Numbered from the stretch's first letter, positions 18,311 to 28,708 are shown. The stretch is DNA of 64,000 bases from Candidatus Planktophila lacus (GCF_002288385.1 NZ_CP016783.1:1240001-1304000); one strand, 5' to 3'. Numbers and translations: made by a program. Notes: generated from the sequence alone by a model not told the origin.

Positions 18311-19920
18311 TTCTTTCCTACCTCCTGATAGCTAGTGGTCCAATCGCCGCGTTTATCTAGTTGCTGGACAATGCGCTTTCGCCAATTACTTTCAGTGTTT
18401 GGAAAATCTTCTCGCCAATGCGAACCGCGGGTTTCTTGGCGAATCAACGCTGCTTTAAGAATCGCTTGCGCAAGTTGAAAGAGATTGGTGGTCTCCCAAG
18501 CTTCAACACATGGTTTATCGCTAGTGCGATCTTGAATACGAGTTAGATCAGCGCTGGTTTGCAATAGCGAATCGGAAGAACGCAGAACACCGGCTCCACG
18601 ACTCATACTTAACTGCAACTCACGACGAGTTGCTGGGTCTAGTAAAACGCTTTCGGAATTGTTTTCAATGGGTTCGCTATGTTCAGTCAAATTACCGGCG
18701 ATATCGGCAGCAATTCGCGCACTGAAAACCAAACCTTCGAGCAGTGAATTTGAAGCCAAACGGTTGGCTCCGTGAACTCCAGAACAAGCAGTTTCACCGC
18801 AGGCATAGAGGCCATTGACGCTGGTGCGGCCATTTAAATCAACGCGAACTCCGCCTGATGCGTAATGTGAAGCCGGAGCAACTGGGATCAAATCTTTTGC
18901 AGGATCAATTCCATTTGCGATGCAAGATGCGTAAATAGTTGGGAAGCGCGCTTCAAAACCAGTTAAGTGTCGAACATCTAACCAAACATGATGTGCGCCA
19001 GTTTTATTCATAGTGCGCATTGAGGCGATTGCAACGACATCTCGTGGTGCAAGTTCGGCTAACGCATGTTCGGCAACCATAAATCGTTCGCCAGCGTCGT
19101 TAAGCAAATAAGCGCCTTCACCTCGAACCGCTTCGCTAATTAGCGGTTGCTGACCTTGGGTATTATCGCCGAGCCATAAAACTGTGGGGTGGAATTGAAT
19201 AAATTCAACGTCGGCAACTTTTGCACCGGCTCGAAGTGCCAGCGCGACTCCATCGCCAGTTGAGACTGATGGGTTTGTGGTTTGTGCGAAAACTTGTCCG
19301 AGGCCACCAGTGGCAAGTACAACTGCTTTACCAAGTGCGCGTCCAACGCCATCGCGACTACCTGCACCGATTACGTGCAAGGTAACACCACAAACAGAAC
19401 CACTGGCATCTTTAATTGCATCTAAGACGAGTGCATGTTCAACAACTTCAATCTCTGGGTCATCATGAACCGCGGCAAGAAGTGCGCGTGATACTTCAGC
19501 ACCTGTTGCATCGCCACCCGCGTGCAAGATGCGATTACGTAGATGACCACCTTCGCGAGTTAACGAGATTTCACCGCTTGCTTCAGTATCAAAAATTGCA
19601 CCGCGTTCGATTAACTTGCGAACGGCTTCTGGTCCTTCGGTAACAAGTACGCGTACCGCTTCTTCGTCGCATAAATCAGCGCCCGCAACCAAGGTATCTT
19701 TTAGATGTTGATCAGGTGTATCTCCTGGGCCAAGTGCTGCAGCGATACCGCCTTGCGCCCATTTGGTAGAGCCTTCATCGACCTTTGATTTAGTAACAAT
19801 CAAAACCGAAAGTCCATAAGTGCGCGCCTGTAGAGCGGTAGTTAACCCAGCGATTCCAGAACCAACAACAATTACATCTGCTTGGGCCGTCCAGCCAGGA
19901 GCGGGCGCTAACAACTTCAT
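18307..19920 (-). CDS. nadB: L-aspartate oxidase
   Basis: 537 residues. FAD enzyme oxidising aspartate to iminoaspartate for NAD synthesis. FAD dinucleotide-binding motif VIVVGSGIAGLTTALQA near the N-terminus, then STKWAQGGIAAAL, the catalytic region with EFIQFHPT, SEAVRGEGA, and ASHYASGGVR. The C-terminal helical domain includes ETRGSHWREDFP. ATG 19920 (MKLLAPAPGW) is preferred over the in-frame start 57 nt upstream because it makes an ATGA overlap with panC. Confidence 0.95.
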   Translation of the reverse strand: MKLLAPAPGWTAQADVIVVGSGIAGLTTALQARTYGLSVLIVTKSKVDEGSTKWAQGGIAAALGPGDTPDQHLKDTLVAGADLCDEEAVRVLVTEGPEAVRKLIERGAIFDTEASGEISLTREGGHLRNRILHAGGDATGAEVSRALLAAVHDDPEIEVVEHALVLDAIKDASGSVCGVTLHVIGAGSRDGVGRALGKAVVLATGGLGQVFAQTTNPSVSTGDGVALALRAGAKVADVEFIQFHPTVLWLGDNTQGQQPLISEAVRGEGAYLLNDAGERFMVAEHALAELAPRDVVAIASMRTMNKTGAHHVWLDVRHLTGFEARFPTIYASCIANGIDPAKDLIPVAPASHYASGGVRVDLNGRTSVNGLYACGETACSGVHGANRLASNSLLEGLVFSARIAADIAGNLTEHSEPIENNSESVLLDPATRRELQLSMSRGAGVLRSSDSLLQTSADLTRIQDRTSDKPCVEAWETTNLFQLAQAILKAALIRQETRGSHWREDFPNTESNWRKRIVQQLDKRGDWTTSYQEVGKK

Positions 19921-20726
19921 CGCACAGCTCCTAACTTCATCTCCATATTGTCGATCAAACGCACCCCATTTAGCCAACCGGCGATAATCGCACGCTTATT
20001 TGCCGTCGCATCTATCGCCTTTGAAAAATCTTTCTCATCGATGATCTCGGCGTAATCCAGAGTAAAACCTGCTGCCGATTTTGCCACAGTGGTTAACGCT
20101 GCCTGCGCTGCTGATAAATCAGGAGAATCCGCTGCAGCATTTAGTGCACTGTAGAGAACTTGTGCTTGCTCGCGCGCTTTTTCATCCAATCGCACATTGC
20201 GAGATGACATCGCAAGTCCATCAGCTTCACGGATTGTTGGTGCGGCAACAATTTCAATATCTGATTTAAGCTCTGTGATGAGCTTTCGAATAAGTGTTAA
20301 CTGCTGAAAATCTTTCTCACCAAAAATCGCAGTTTTTGGTCTAACCAATTGAAATAACCTAGCAACAACCGTCACAACGCCATCAAAGTGTCCAGAACGA
20401 GAAGCGCCCTCATAGAGATCTCCTAAAGCGCCAGCAGAACGCTTTGCAAAGCCTGCTGGATAAATCTCTTCGTAGGTAGGTAACCAGAGATGAGTAACGC
20501 CAGATTCTTTAGCTAAATCAATATCCCGATCTGGCGTTTTAGGATATTTCGTTAACTCTTCTTGATCTTCAAATTGCAGCGGATTAACAAAGATACTTGT
20601 GACAACATAATCTGATTTTTCACGCGCTAATTTAAAGAGTGAAGCATGGCCTTGATGAAGTGCGCCCATCGTCGGAACAAATGCGCAGCCGTCAGCGAGT
20701 TCGGTTGAACTAGTGACTATCTTCAT
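19917..20726 (-). CDS. panC: Pantothenate synthetase
   Basis: 269 residues. Condenses pantoate with beta-alanine using ATP. Motifs: VPTMGALHQGHASLF (HxGH nucleotide site), SIFVNPLQF, ASRSGHFDGVVTVV, IFGEKDFQQL, and MSSRNVRL (KMSKS-like). Slightly shorter than many PanC proteins but all core motifs are present. It is 56 bp downstream of folK; no panD follows it, although folK-panC-panD is a common actinobacterial order. It is coupled to nadB by ATGA. Confidence 0.96.
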   Translation of the reverse strand: MKIVTSSTELADGCAFVPTMGALHQGHASLFKLAREKSDYVVTSIFVNPLQFEDQEELTKYPKTPDRDIDLAKESGVTHLWLPTYEEIYPAGFAKRSAGALGDLYEGASRSGHFDGVVTVVARLFQLVRPKTAIFGEKDFQQLTLIRKLITELKSDIEIVAAPTIREADGLAMSSRNVRLDEKAREQAQVLYSALNAAADSPDLSAAQAALTTVAKSAAGFTLDYAEIIDEKDFSKAIDATANKRAIIAGWLNGVRLIDNMEMKLGAVR

Positions 20727-20782
20727 GATCTTGGCTCCAGTCCTTTCAGGTACCGGGCGGTGATGAAGACAAGTTTAAGGCT

Positions 20783-21229
20783 TTACGGCAATTGCACCAA
20801 AAGCTCAGAAATCTTGCCATGGGTAAGAAGAATCGCCTCAGGATCGATGGAGATCCAAGGTTCTAGAACGAAGCGTCTTTCATGTGCGCGCGGGTGCGGC
20901 AGTTTTAACTCATCGGCAGAACTCAAGAGCGATCCATATTGAATCAAATCTAAATCAATAGTGCGCGGTCCCCATATTTCAAGGCGCTGCCTGCCAAGTG
21001 CTTTTTCGATACCGTGGAGTAATGAAAGTAAATCCATGGCAGGCAGTTCGCTTTCAACGATACAGACTGCATTTAGATAATCAGGTTGCTCGATATCGCT
21101 GACGGGTTTTGTGGAGAAATACTCAGAAACAGAGATTACATCCGTGGCCTCGCGCAACATCGCTACCGCTAAATCCATCTGTGCTTTGGGATCTCCAATA
21201 TTTGCACCTAGCGCGATTACCGCTTTCAT
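20783..21229 (-). CDS. folK: HPPK: 2-amino-4-hydroxy-6-hydroxymethyldihydropteridine diphosphokinase
   Basis: 148 residues. Transfers pyrophosphate to the pterin alcohol in folate synthesis. Visible signatures: ALGANIGDPKAQ near the N-terminus, YFSTKPVSDIEQPDYLNAV, the catalytic GPRTIDLDLIQYG, and LPHPRAHERRFVLEPW. Its start overlaps the folB stop by 4 nt. Confidence 0.96.
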   Translation of the reverse strand: MKAVIALGANIGDPKAQMDLAVAMLREATDVISVSEYFSTKPVSDIEQPDYLNAVCIVESELPAMDLLSLLHGIEKALGRQRLEIWGPRTIDLDLIQYGSLLSSADELKLPHPRAHERRFVLEPWISIDPEAILLTHGKISELLVQLP

Positions 21230-21582
21230 CGTGAGATGGTGACCGAGATGTCTTTTACTTCAGCCGCAACTGGCGCTTGTGGTTTATGAACAGTGACAGT
21301 TACTCGTGCTGCTTGAGCAAATGTAATCTTGATTCGTTCTGCAATACGACCGGCCAGTTTTTCAATTAGTGAAACTGGATTTGTGGTGATCTCTTCGATT
21401 ACCAAGTCGGTAACTTCGGCGTAGTTAATTGTGTCTTTCACATCATCGCTGATACTTGCCCGAGTTAGGTCGACTTCAAGTTCTACATCGACATAGAAAT
21501 CTTGGCCGTTGGCGCGTTCTGCCTCAAAGACTCCGTGATAACCAAAGCCTTTAATTCCAGTGATGCGAATTAGATCAGCCAT
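21226..21582 (-). CDS. folB: Dihydroneopterin aldolase
   Basis: 118 residues. Cleaves dihydroneopterin to the hydroxymethyl pterin used by FolK. FolB landmarks: GFHGVFEAER-like GFGYHGVFEAER, VDVELEVDL, DTINYAEVTDLV, SLIEKLAGRIAERI with the catalytic Glu/Lys region, and the terminal VTVHKPQAPV. It overlaps both neighbours (8 bp with folP, 4 bp with folK). Confidence 0.95.
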   Translation of the reverse strand: MADLIRITGIKGFGYHGVFEAERANGQDFYVDVELEVDLTRASISDDVKDTINYAEVTDLVIEEITTNPVSLIEKLAGRIAERIKITFAQAARVTVTVHKPQAPVAAEVKDISVTISR

Positions 21583-22336
21583 GGTTTACAACTAAATCTT
21601 TATGAGGTTTCACGCTATGAACTCTAACTGCCCAAATACTTTTATCAAGTAAAGATTTGGTGAGCGCTATCGTCGCTTCTTCACGCTCATCAGGAGTGCT
21701 GCCCCCAAGGAAACGTTTGCGCGATCCTCCAATTAGCACTGGATATCCAAGTTCAGTGAATTCACCTATGCGATTTAAGATCTCCCAGTTATGTTCGGCC
21801 TCTTTAGAAAAACCTAAGCCTGGATCAATTATCAAGTTATTGCGGGCAATTCCAGCCTTTAACGCTAGATCGATCTGCAACTGCATTTCTGCAATTACTT
21901 CTTTGACCACATCGCCGTATGTCGCAAGCGAATTCATATCTTTGGAATGACTGCGCCAATGCATCAAAATATATGGGCAACCCATTTCGGCAACGCTTTC
22001 ATGCATCAAGTCATCAGCTAGCCCGCCACTTACATCGTTGACGATACTTGCGCCAGCTTCAATTGCTAGCGCTGCTGTTTCGGCGCGCATTGTGTCGATA
22101 CTTATGGGAACTCCGGTTTGCGAAAGTTTTTTTATAACTGGCAAGACTCGAGATTGTTCTTCTGCGGCGGATACCCGATCCGCACCCGGCCGAGTTGATT
22201 CGCCGCCAATATCGATTATGTCTACGCCTTCGGCGATCATCTCTAAACCGCGAGCAACCGCCTTTTCGTAAGTGTCATGCTTGCCACCATCTGCAAATGA
22301 ATCAGGTGTGACATTTAAAATGCCCATGATCTTCAT
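21575..22336 (-). CDS. folP: Dihydropteroate synthase
   Basis: 253 residues. Joins p-aminobenzoate to the activated pterin; the target of sulfonamides. TIM-barrel signatures: MGILNVTPDSFADGG, DIGGESTRPGADRV, PISIDTMRAETA, IVNDVSGG, DPGLGFSKEAEHN, LIGGSRKRFLG, and the terminal RVHSVKPHKD. Full length. It is 27 bp downstream of folE. Confidence 0.96.
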   Translation of the reverse strand: MKIMGILNVTPDSFADGGKHDTYEKAVARGLEMIAEGVDIIDIGGESTRPGADRVSAAEEQSRVLPVIKKLSQTGVPISIDTMRAETAALAIEAGASIVNDVSGGLADDLMHESVAEMGCPYILMHWRSHSKDMNSLATYGDVVKEVIAEMQLQIDLALKAGIARNNLIIDPGLGFSKEAEHNWEILNRIGEFTELGYPVLIGGSRKRFLGGSTPDEREEATIALTKSLLDKSIWAVRVHSVKPHKDLVVNHG

Positions 22337-22363
22337 GATTTATCGATTGCTTTAGCGATTGGC

Positions 22364-22975
22364 TTAGCGGTTGGTGATCAGGCTGATCGCTTCAGCTCGT
22401 GTTGCTGGATCGCGCAGAACACCACGTACCGCGCTTGTGGTTGTGCGAGCTTGTGATTTACGAACTCCGCGCATCGACATACATAAATGTTCGCAATCGA
22501 TAATTACGATAACGCCCATCGGATCGAGAATCTTCACCATCGCATCGGCAATTTGAGTTGTTAAGCGCTCTTGCACCTGTGGGCGACGGGCAAATAAATC
22601 AACTAAACGTGCAACTTTGGAAAGTCCCGTAATTTTGCCGCGCGGGATATATCCAACATGTGCGACTCCGTGGAATGGAGTTAAGTGGTGTTCGCAATGT
22701 GAAAATACTTCGATATCGCGGATGATTACCAACTCTTCATGGCCGATATCAAAGGTGGTTGTTAACACCTCTTCTGGCGACTTCCAGAGTCCTTCAAAGT
22801 TCTCTTTAAAGGCGCGGGCAACGCGCGCTGGAGTCTCTTTTAAACCTTCGCGATCTGGATCTTCACCGAGTGCAAGAAGAAGTTCGCGAACTGCAGCAGT
22901 TGCGCGCGCTTCATCGTATGGGTGCAGAGCGCGCCCATCTTCAGGTCCCATTGAAACCGGAGTTACATCGTTCAC
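22364..22975 (-). CDS. folE: GTP cyclohydrolase I
   Basis: 203 residues. Opens GTP to dihydroneopterin triphosphate, the entry step of folate synthesis. Zinc-site residues are visible in [13 protein letters not shown] and [29 protein letters not shown] is the family signature. Its start overlaps the ftsH stop by 4 nt, continuing the ftsH-folE-folP-folB-folK order typical of actinobacteria. Confidence 0.97.
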   Translation of the reverse strand: MNDVTPVSMGPEDGRALHPYDEARATAAVRELLLALGEDPDREGLKETPARVARAFKENFEGLWKSPEEVLTTTFDIGHEELVIIRDIEVFSHCEHHLTPFHGVAHVGYIPRGKITGLSKVARLVDLFARRPQVQERLTTQIADAMVKILDPMGVIVIIDCEHLCMSMRGVRKSQARTTTSAVRGVLRDPATRAEAISLITNR

Positions 22976-25050
22976 TCTTGATCGGAATCTTTCTTTGCGC
23001 TCTTGCGAACTCGTGAAGGTTTCTTTTCCACATCTGGTTCGATGACAATACGTTCTGGAACATCAACCGGTGGTTGCTGTGAAGGAATACGCGTTGCTGA
23101 ACCTGTCCAGGCCGGACGGCGTGGCCAAGAGTTAACTTTCTTAAAGATCTTTGCTATCTCTTCTTTATTGAGAGTCTCTTTCTCAAGAAGCTGCAGCACC
23201 ATCGCATCTAAAGTCACGCGGTTTTCAACCAAGATATCAAAGGCTTCTTGGTGCGCATTTTCAATAAATTTACGGATCTCAGCATCAACGGTTGCCGCAA
23301 CGTTTTCAGAGTAATCACGTTGGTGACCATAATCGCGACCCATAAATGGTTCTGATGCATCTGCGCCGAGCTTGATGGCACCGATAGTTTCGGTCATTCC
23401 GTATTGCGTAACCATGGCGCGGGCTAGTGCGGTTGCCTTTTCAATATCATTTGATGCGCCAGTTGATGGGTCATGGAAGATTAACTCTTCAGCAGCACGT
23501 CCTCCGAGTGAGTAAGCAAGTTGATCTAACAACTGATTACGAGTTGTTGAGTACTTGTCATCATCTGGCAGAACCATTGTGTAACCAAGTGCGCGACCGC
23601 GCGGCATGATCGTAATCTTGTGAACTGGATCAGTATGTGGAAGTGCATGCGCAACAAGTGCGTGGCCAGCTTCGTGATAAGCGGTAACGCGACGTTCATC
23701 ATCAGACATAATCCTTGATTTACGCTGCGGACCAGCCATTACGCGATCAATTGCTTCATCGATCTGGCTATTTGAAATTACCTTCTTCTCCTCGCGTGCG
23801 GCAAGAAGCGCAGCTTCGTTAAGAACGTTTGCTAGATCTGCACCAGTAAATCCTGGAGTACGACGTGCATAAGTAATTAGATCTACTTCATCTGAAAGTG
23901 GTTTGGTCTTGGCATGCACTTTGAGAATTTCTTCGCGACCCTTTAGATCTGGGCGATCAACTGCGATCTGGCGATCGAAACGACCTGGACGCAATAGCGC
24001 AGGATCAAGTACATCTGGGCGGTTAGTTGCTGCGATCAAGATAACTTGACCGCCAGTTTCAAATCCATCCATCTCGACAAGAAGTTGGTTAAGAGTTTGT
24101 TCGCGTTCGTCGTGACCGCCACCCATACCGGCGCCGCGCTGGCGACCAACTGCATCAATTTCATCTACGAAGACAATTGCGGGTGCATTGGTCTTTGCCT
24201 GCGCAAATAAATCGCGAACTCGCGCTGCACCAACACCAACGAACATTTCAACGAAATCTGAACCAGAGATTGAATAGAAAGGAACTTGCGCTTCTCCTGC
24301 TACTGCACGAGCAAGAAGTGTCTTACCGGTTCCGGGAGGGCCGTAGAGAAGGACGCCTTTAGGAATCTTCGCGCCAAGGAGTGCGTACTTAGGTGGGTTA
24401 GCGAGAAAGTCTTTTATCTCCTCTAGCTCGGCGATCGCTTCATCAGCGCCAGCTACATCGGCAAAGGTATTTTGTGGAACATCGTTATCTTGTAATTTGG
24501 CGCGAGATTTTCCAAATGAGAAGACGCGATTTCCACCTTGCGCGCGGCTCATCAAGAAGAAGAACAGGAAGCCAATTAAGAGAATTGGGAATATTGAGAA
24601 GAGAAAAGAAAGAAATAGCGATTGTGATGGAACTTCAACGGTCCAGCCTTTTACAGGAGAGTTCGCGCTTAAAGCATCGATAAGCGTTGGCTCTTGGCGG
24701 GCAATATATGAAGCTTCGACTTTGCTATCGCCTTTGATTAATACGCCTGGCTTTAGGATCAAACGAATCTTTTGTGATCGATCAACCAAGACCGCAGATT
24801 CAACTTCGGATTGTGAAATTGCAGCGAGTGCGCGTGAGGTATCGATTTGGGTATAACGGTTACCGGCTCCAGTTATTTGTCCGAAGATAGTTACCGCCAA
24901 GATTGCTGCAACTATCCAGAAGAGTGGACCGCGAAAAATCTTTCCAGCGCGGGAAGTCGGCGCCTTCTTGGGGGTCTTCTTAACGCTCTTCGAATTTGTT
25001 GAACTTTTCTTCTTCAACAAATTCTTGCCATCAATTTTCTTTTTTTCCAT
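22972..25050 (-). CDS. ftsH: ATP-dependent zinc metalloprotease FtsH
   Basis: 692 residues. Membrane-bound AAA protease for quality control. A Lys-rich N-terminus precedes two membrane segments ([15 protein letters not shown] and [21 protein letters not shown]). The AAA domain has [28 protein letters not shown] and the second-region-of-homology [17 protein letters not shown]. The zinc site is [15 protein letters not shown] with the third ligand in the later ATALARAMV region. The C-terminus has a basic, Pro-rich tail ([14 protein letters not shown]). Confidence 0.97.
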   Translation of the reverse strand: MEKKKIDGKNLLKKKSSTNSKSVKKTPKKAPTSRAGKIFRGPLFWIVAAILAVTIFGQITGAGNRYTQIDTSRALAAISQSEVESAVLVDRSQKIRLILKPGVLIKGDSKVEASYIARQEPTLIDALSANSPVKGWTVEVPSQSLFLSFLFSIFPILLIGFLFFFLMSRAQGGNRVFSFGKSRAKLQDNDVPQNTFADVAGADEAIAELEEIKDFLANPPKYALLGAKIPKGVLLYGPPGTGKTLLARAVAGEAQVPFYSISGSDFVEMFVGVGAARVRDLFAQAKTNAPAIVFVDEIDAVGRQRGAGMGGGHDEREQTLNQLLVEMDGFETGGQVILIAATNRPDVLDPALLRPGRFDRQIAVDRPDLKGREEILKVHAKTKPLSDEVDLITYARRTPGFTGADLANVLNEAALLAAREEKKVISNSQIDEAIDRVMAGPQRKSRIMSDDERRVTAYHEAGHALVAHALPHTDPVHKITIMPRGRALGYTMVLPDDDKYSTTRNQLLDQLAYSLGGRAAEELIFHDPSTGASNDIEKATALARAMVTQYGMTETIGAIKLGADASEPFMGRDYGHQRDYSENVAATVDAEIRKFIENAHQEAFDILVENRVTLDAMVLQLLEKETLNKEEIAKIFKKVNSWPRRPAWTGSATRIPSQQPPVDVPERIVIEPDVEKKPSRVRKSAKKDSDQE

Positions 25051-25067
25051 TAGCGAGAGCGCCGTCC

Positions 25068-25619
25068 TTACGAGTACATGTGCTTTGCGAGCACACCGAT
25101 AAAGGAGAGGTTGCGATACTTCTCGTCAAAATCAAGTCCGTAGCCAACTACGAAATCTTTAGGAATATCAAAGCCAACGTATTTGCAATCAACTTCTACT
25201 TTTGCAGCTTCTGGTTTACGCAGAATCGCGAGAATTTCAACACTGGCTGCGCCACGTGACATTAGATTTGCGCGTAACCAAGAAAGCGTGAGACCAGAAT
25301 CAACAATGTCTTCAACGATCAAGATATTGCGGCCAGTGATATCGCGATCTAGATCTTTCAAGATACGAACAACGCCGCTGGACTTTGTGCCAGATCCATA
25401 GGAAGAAACCGCCATCCAATCCATTTCAATATGGCGTTGCATCGCGCGAGTCAGATCTGCCATCGCCATGATCGCACCTTTAAGAACACCTACAAGAAGT
25501 AAGTCGCGGTCCTTGTAATCTGCATCAACGCGCGCTGCAAGTTCTGCAACTTTTTCACGAAGTTGATCTTCAGTAACGATTACGCGTTCTACATCTGTGC
25601 CGACTGCAGCTAGATCCAC
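25068..25619 (-). CDS. hpt: Hypoxanthine phosphoribosyltransferase
   Basis: 183 residues. Salvages hypoxanthine/guanine to IMP/GMP with PRPP, complementing the de novo purine operon at 50669-61497. The PRPP motif is ILIVEDIVDSGLTLSWL; LLLVGVLKGAIMAMADL and DFVVGYGLDFDEKYRNLSFIGVL are also typical. The start is GTG at 25619 with AAGGAG about 11 nt upstream. It lies between tilS and ftsH, the usual actinobacterial arrangement. Confidence 0.96.
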   Translation of the reverse strand: MDLAAVGTDVERVIVTEDQLREKVAELAARVDADYKDRDLLLVGVLKGAIMAMADLTRAMQRHIEMDWMAVSSYGSGTKSSGVVRILKDLDRDITGRNILIVEDIVDSGLTLSWLRANLMSRGAASVEILAILRKPEAAKVEVDCKYVGFDIPKDFVVGYGLDFDEKYRNLSFIGVLAKHMYS

Positions 25620-25650
25620 TTAAGGACTCCTTCATGTGGTTATGAGGTGA

Positions 25651-26616
25651 TCAATTTGGACGGGCCAAGAGCGAAAGTCTGCCCGAAATCCGGGCAACCT
25701 TCACACCACCCGGCAGGCTCGCCTCCCCTTGTCCGCGCCAAGAAGTGACCAGCGCCTCAACGGCAGCGAGGTGATCTGCGCTTATTGAGCCGCTGGGAGC
25801 CCCTGCTGCATAGATCGCAGCCCTCAAAATCCGAGAACGGATCGCTCTGGGAAGTTCGGCAAGTGCTGCGCAATCTAGATCTTTGAGGTCAACTCTAGAG
25901 ATAACTGCCTGCGCCATCTCATCTAAAGCATCAGCATCATCGCGCAAGATCGCTGCACTGCGGGAAAGCGCTGCTGCGATGCCCGGACCGATCTCTGATT
26001 CCATAATTGGCAAAACTTTATTGCGCACTTTAACGCGCGTGAACTTTTCATTTTCGTTATGTGGATCGTTCCAGGGTGTCAGATCTGCTTCGGTGCATGC
26101 AGCAACTGTTTGCTCACGAGTAAGGCTTAAAAGCGGTCGCGCGTACTTTCCATGAACAACTGCCATTCCGGAAAGTGAACGTGTGCCAGAACCGCGGGCT
26201 AACCCGAGTAAAACTGTTTCGGCTTGATCATCACGAGTATGCCCCAAGAAAATTTGTGAAGCACCGTATGCATGGGCAGCAGAATCAAGAGCGGCATATC
26301 GTGCAGCGCGCGCATCGGCTTCTAATCCGGATTTTTCGACGACATCTACTTTTTCAATTAAAACTTCTTGATAGCCCATAACTTTTAAAGCGCTTTGTAC
26401 TTTCTTAGCTTGATCTGCCGAACTGCTTTGTAATTGATGGTCAACGGTTACGCCAATTAAGGTAATCGCTAAAGCCGGCGCTTCTTTAATAAGGGCATAA
26501 GCAAGCGCAAGTGAATCTGCACCACCGGATACCGCAACTAGCGCACAATCACCAGCGGTTAAGTTTTCTAAGAATGGTCGGACAGCGTTTCGTAGGTCAA
26601 CGAGCGCACTGGTCAT
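25651..26616 (-). CDS. tilS: tRNA(Ile)-lysidine synthetase
   Basis: 321 residues. Modifies C34 of the CAU-anticodon tRNA-Ile to lysidine. The N-terminal PP-loop ATPase has VAVSGGADSLALAYAL (SGGxDS) near residue 29, followed by DHQLQ, ARAARYAAL, FLGHTRDDQAETVL and RPLLSLTREQ. The short C-terminal region matches the shorter actinobacterial TilS form. It is 31 nt upstream of hpt. Confidence 0.95.
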   Translation of the reverse strand: MTSALVDLRNAVRPFLENLTAGDCALVAVSGGADSLALAYALIKEAPALAITLIGVTVDHQLQSSSADQAKKVQSALKVMGYQEVLIEKVDVVEKSGLEADARAARYAALDSAAHAYGASQIFLGHTRDDQAETVLLGLARGSGTRSLSGMAVVHGKYARPLLSLTREQTVAACTEADLTPWNDPHNENEKFTRVKVRNKVLPIMESEIGPGIAAALSRSAAILRDDADALDEMAQAVISRVDLKDLDCAALAELPRAIRSRILRAAIYAAGAPSGSISADHLAAVEALVTSWRGQGEASLPGGVKVARISGRLSLLARPN

Positions 26617-26625
26617 GCGCTAACT

Positions 26626-27831
26626 CTAGACCCGACCACCAAATGGCATAAGTCCTTTTACGCTGTAGATATTCGAGTAGAGCAGGCCTTTCCCCTTTGA
26701 ATTGGCCTCCCACATCATTCCGTTACCAGCATAAATAGTGATGTGGTGGATCGATGAAATTGTTCCTTTATATGAATAGAACAAGAGATCACCTGGAACA
26801 AGTTCATTTAAAGATACATGTTTGGTATATCCCGCATAAAGTGATGAGTTTAAGCGATCCCAATTTGGCCAACCGAGTCCTGCCGCTTTGTAAGCGGCGT
26901 AAACCAAGCCAGAACAATCAAATGAGTTTGGCCCTTCCGAACCCCAGATATATGGCTTGCGCGCTAAAACCTGCTTCTTTGCGAAAGCGACCGCAACTGC
27001 ACGTTGTTCTTCAGTTGTGCGGATTGTAGAACGTCCCTTAAATCCGGTATCTGCCCAAACCTTTTTCTGGCCAGAAGTATTAGCCGCTGTATTAGCAAGA
27101 CTTTCTTCAAGGAGTGCAAGTGCACGTTGCTGTTCAAGCGTAATTCGCACTTTTTTTGCGCTGGCAAGTTCGCGCGCTAACTTATCTTGAATCGCTTGCA
27201 ACTTATCTACTTCTTTTTGTTGCAGGGCTTTTGCATCATCTGCAACTTTTTTAGCCCCCGCAACTTTTGCAGTTGCAGTTTCTTGCACAACCTTTGCCGC
27301 ATCGGCCTTTACCTTTGCATCGCGCGCAACAATTTCTGCAGCTTTGTAGCGATCAAGCGCCATTGTGTTCTGCACACCCAACTTATCCAAGGTTGAAATC
27401 TGATCAATTAAATCTTGTGGGCCATTAGCGCTAAGCAGTGGTTCGATATCTGTCATCGATCCACCCATTATGTAAGCATTCGCTGCCAGCTTGCCAATTA
27501 CTCGGTGCGCTTGTGCAACAGCTTCTTGCGTCTCGCGGGCATACTCTGCGGCGGCTACCGCAGCAGCAGTTGCTACAGCGAGTTCACGCTTTGCCTTTAC
27601 ATATAACGCCTGCGCTGCATTTGCTTTGGCGGTCAAAGTTCGAAGAGTTTGATTGGCTGCCGCTAATTTCTTCGCGGCTACATCGGCGGCTTTTTTCTTC
27701 GCGGCTTCAGCTTTCTTCGCCGCCTCAATCTGCGCCAGAGTTGGTTTTGGAGTTGCTGCGACGGCAGGAGTAATCGGTAGCGCGAGCCCAAAAATCAAGG
27801 CTAGCGCTAGCGCTTTTCTGCGATGCAACAC
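26626..27831 (-). CDS. Secreted NlpC/P60 peptidoglycan hydrolase with coiled-coil N-domain
   Basis: About 401 residues. A Sec signal peptide (LHRRKALALALIFGLALPITPAVA) precedes a ~200-residue Ala/Lys-rich coiled coil like that of RipA/PcsB-type hydrolases. The C-terminal NlpC/P60 domain has the catalytic Cys in FDCSGLVYAAYKAAG and His in SIHHITIYAGNG. It probably cleaves peptide stems during growth or division. GTG 27831 (or TTG 27828) is chosen because it gives a normal signal peptide and lies just after GGGGG; an in-frame TTG at 27870 would add 13 residues before it. Confidence 0.85.
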   Translation of the reverse strand: MLHRRKALALALIFGLALPITPAVAATPKPTLAQIEAAKKAEAAKKKAADVAAKKLAAANQTLRTLTAKANAAQALYVKAKRELAVATAAAVAAAEYARETQEAVAQAHRVIGKLAANAYIMGGSMTDIEPLLSANGPQDLIDQISTLDKLGVQNTMALDRYKAAEIVARDAKVKADAAKVVQETATAKVAGAKKVADDAKALQQKEVDKLQAIQDKLARELASAKKVRITLEQQRALALLEESLANTAANTSGQKKVWADTGFKGRSTIRTTEEQRAVAVAFAKKQVLARKPYIWGSEGPNSFDCSGLVYAAYKAAGLGWPNWDRLNSSLYAGYTKHVSLNELVPGDLLFYSYKGTISSIHHITIYAGNGMMWEANSKGKGLLYSNIYSVKGLMPFGGRV

Positions 27832-27904
27832 AAAACCCCCAAGTGTTAAGCCCCCAGAATAAGTGAGCAACCTGTGGAACTCCGTTAAAAGGTGGTGAGT
27901 GTCG

Positions 27905-28708
27905 CTAGTTGGCTACATCTCGTTTTGTGAATAGAACGGTTGCGATAACCAAAGCGATTCCCACGTAAATCCCAGAAAGCGAAAGGGCATGGGTATAACT
28001 AATTGTTTCGGTTCCACCAGCAGCAACTGTTGCCAACTGACTTCCGGGCAACCATTCCAAAGTGCTGGATTTAACTGCGCCCACAATGTTTTCTACAATC
28101 AATAGCCACAATACGCCAAGTGAAATTGAGCTAATTGGTGAGCGGAAGAGAATTCCCAGAACCATGCCGATGATTCCAAAGCCTAAGATCGAGATGAAAA
28201 CATTGAGCAGAGTTTTCGCTATTTCAATACGTCCATCGCTATTGAACCAAAGCGTGGTGCTGACATCTTTACTTCCGGCCAGTATGTAAGAAACACCGAT
28301 TGAAATTACGGCTCCGACCAAAGTCATAATGACTGCGAAGGCTTTCATCGATGCCAATTTGCCGATTAATAAGCGGATACGGCCAGGTTGACGTACCAAA
28401 AGATTGCGCAGCGTTCCGAGTGAGTATTCCTGAGCGGTTTGAGCCGCAAATACACACAGAGCGATGATTCCGAGTAGGTTTCCGATACTCGTAAATGCTT
28501 GTGTAGAACCACTTGGCAGCGCGAGCATTTCGCGGGTAATTCTTACCCCACGGTCGCCATTGCCTTGTGGTGAATCGATAAGTAAGAAAAGTAGTGAAGA
28601 AACCAAGACGCTAAAGAATGCAACTGCTCCCATAGTGCCCAGTAGCAAGGTAGGACGTCGTAATTTGCGCCATTCAGCAAAGAAGATTCTAGTTAGGCTG
28701 CCGATCAT
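27905..28708 (-). CDS. ABC-2 type transporter permease
   Basis: 267 residues with about six hydrophobic segments (for example VAFFSVLVSSLLFLL, LLGIIALCVFAAQ, IMTLVGAVISIGVSYIL, IGMVLGILF, GIYVGIALVIATVLF). The EYSLGTLRNLLVRQPGR segment is characteristic of ABC-2 permeases. It overlaps the ATPase gene by 4 nt and forms an exporter with it; the cargo is unknown. Confidence 0.85.
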   Translation of the reverse strand: MIGSLTRIFFAEWRKLRRPTLLLGTMGAVAFFSVLVSSLLFLLIDSPQGNGDRGVRITREMLALPSGSTQAFTSIGNLLGIIALCVFAAQTAQEYSLGTLRNLLVRQPGRIRLLIGKLASMKAFAVIMTLVGAVISIGVSYILAGSKDVSTTLWFNSDGRIEIAKTLLNVFISILGFGIIGMVLGILFRSPISSISLGVLWLLIVENIVGAVKSSTLEWLPGSQLATVAAGGTETISYTHALSLSGIYVGIALVIATVLFTKRDVAN

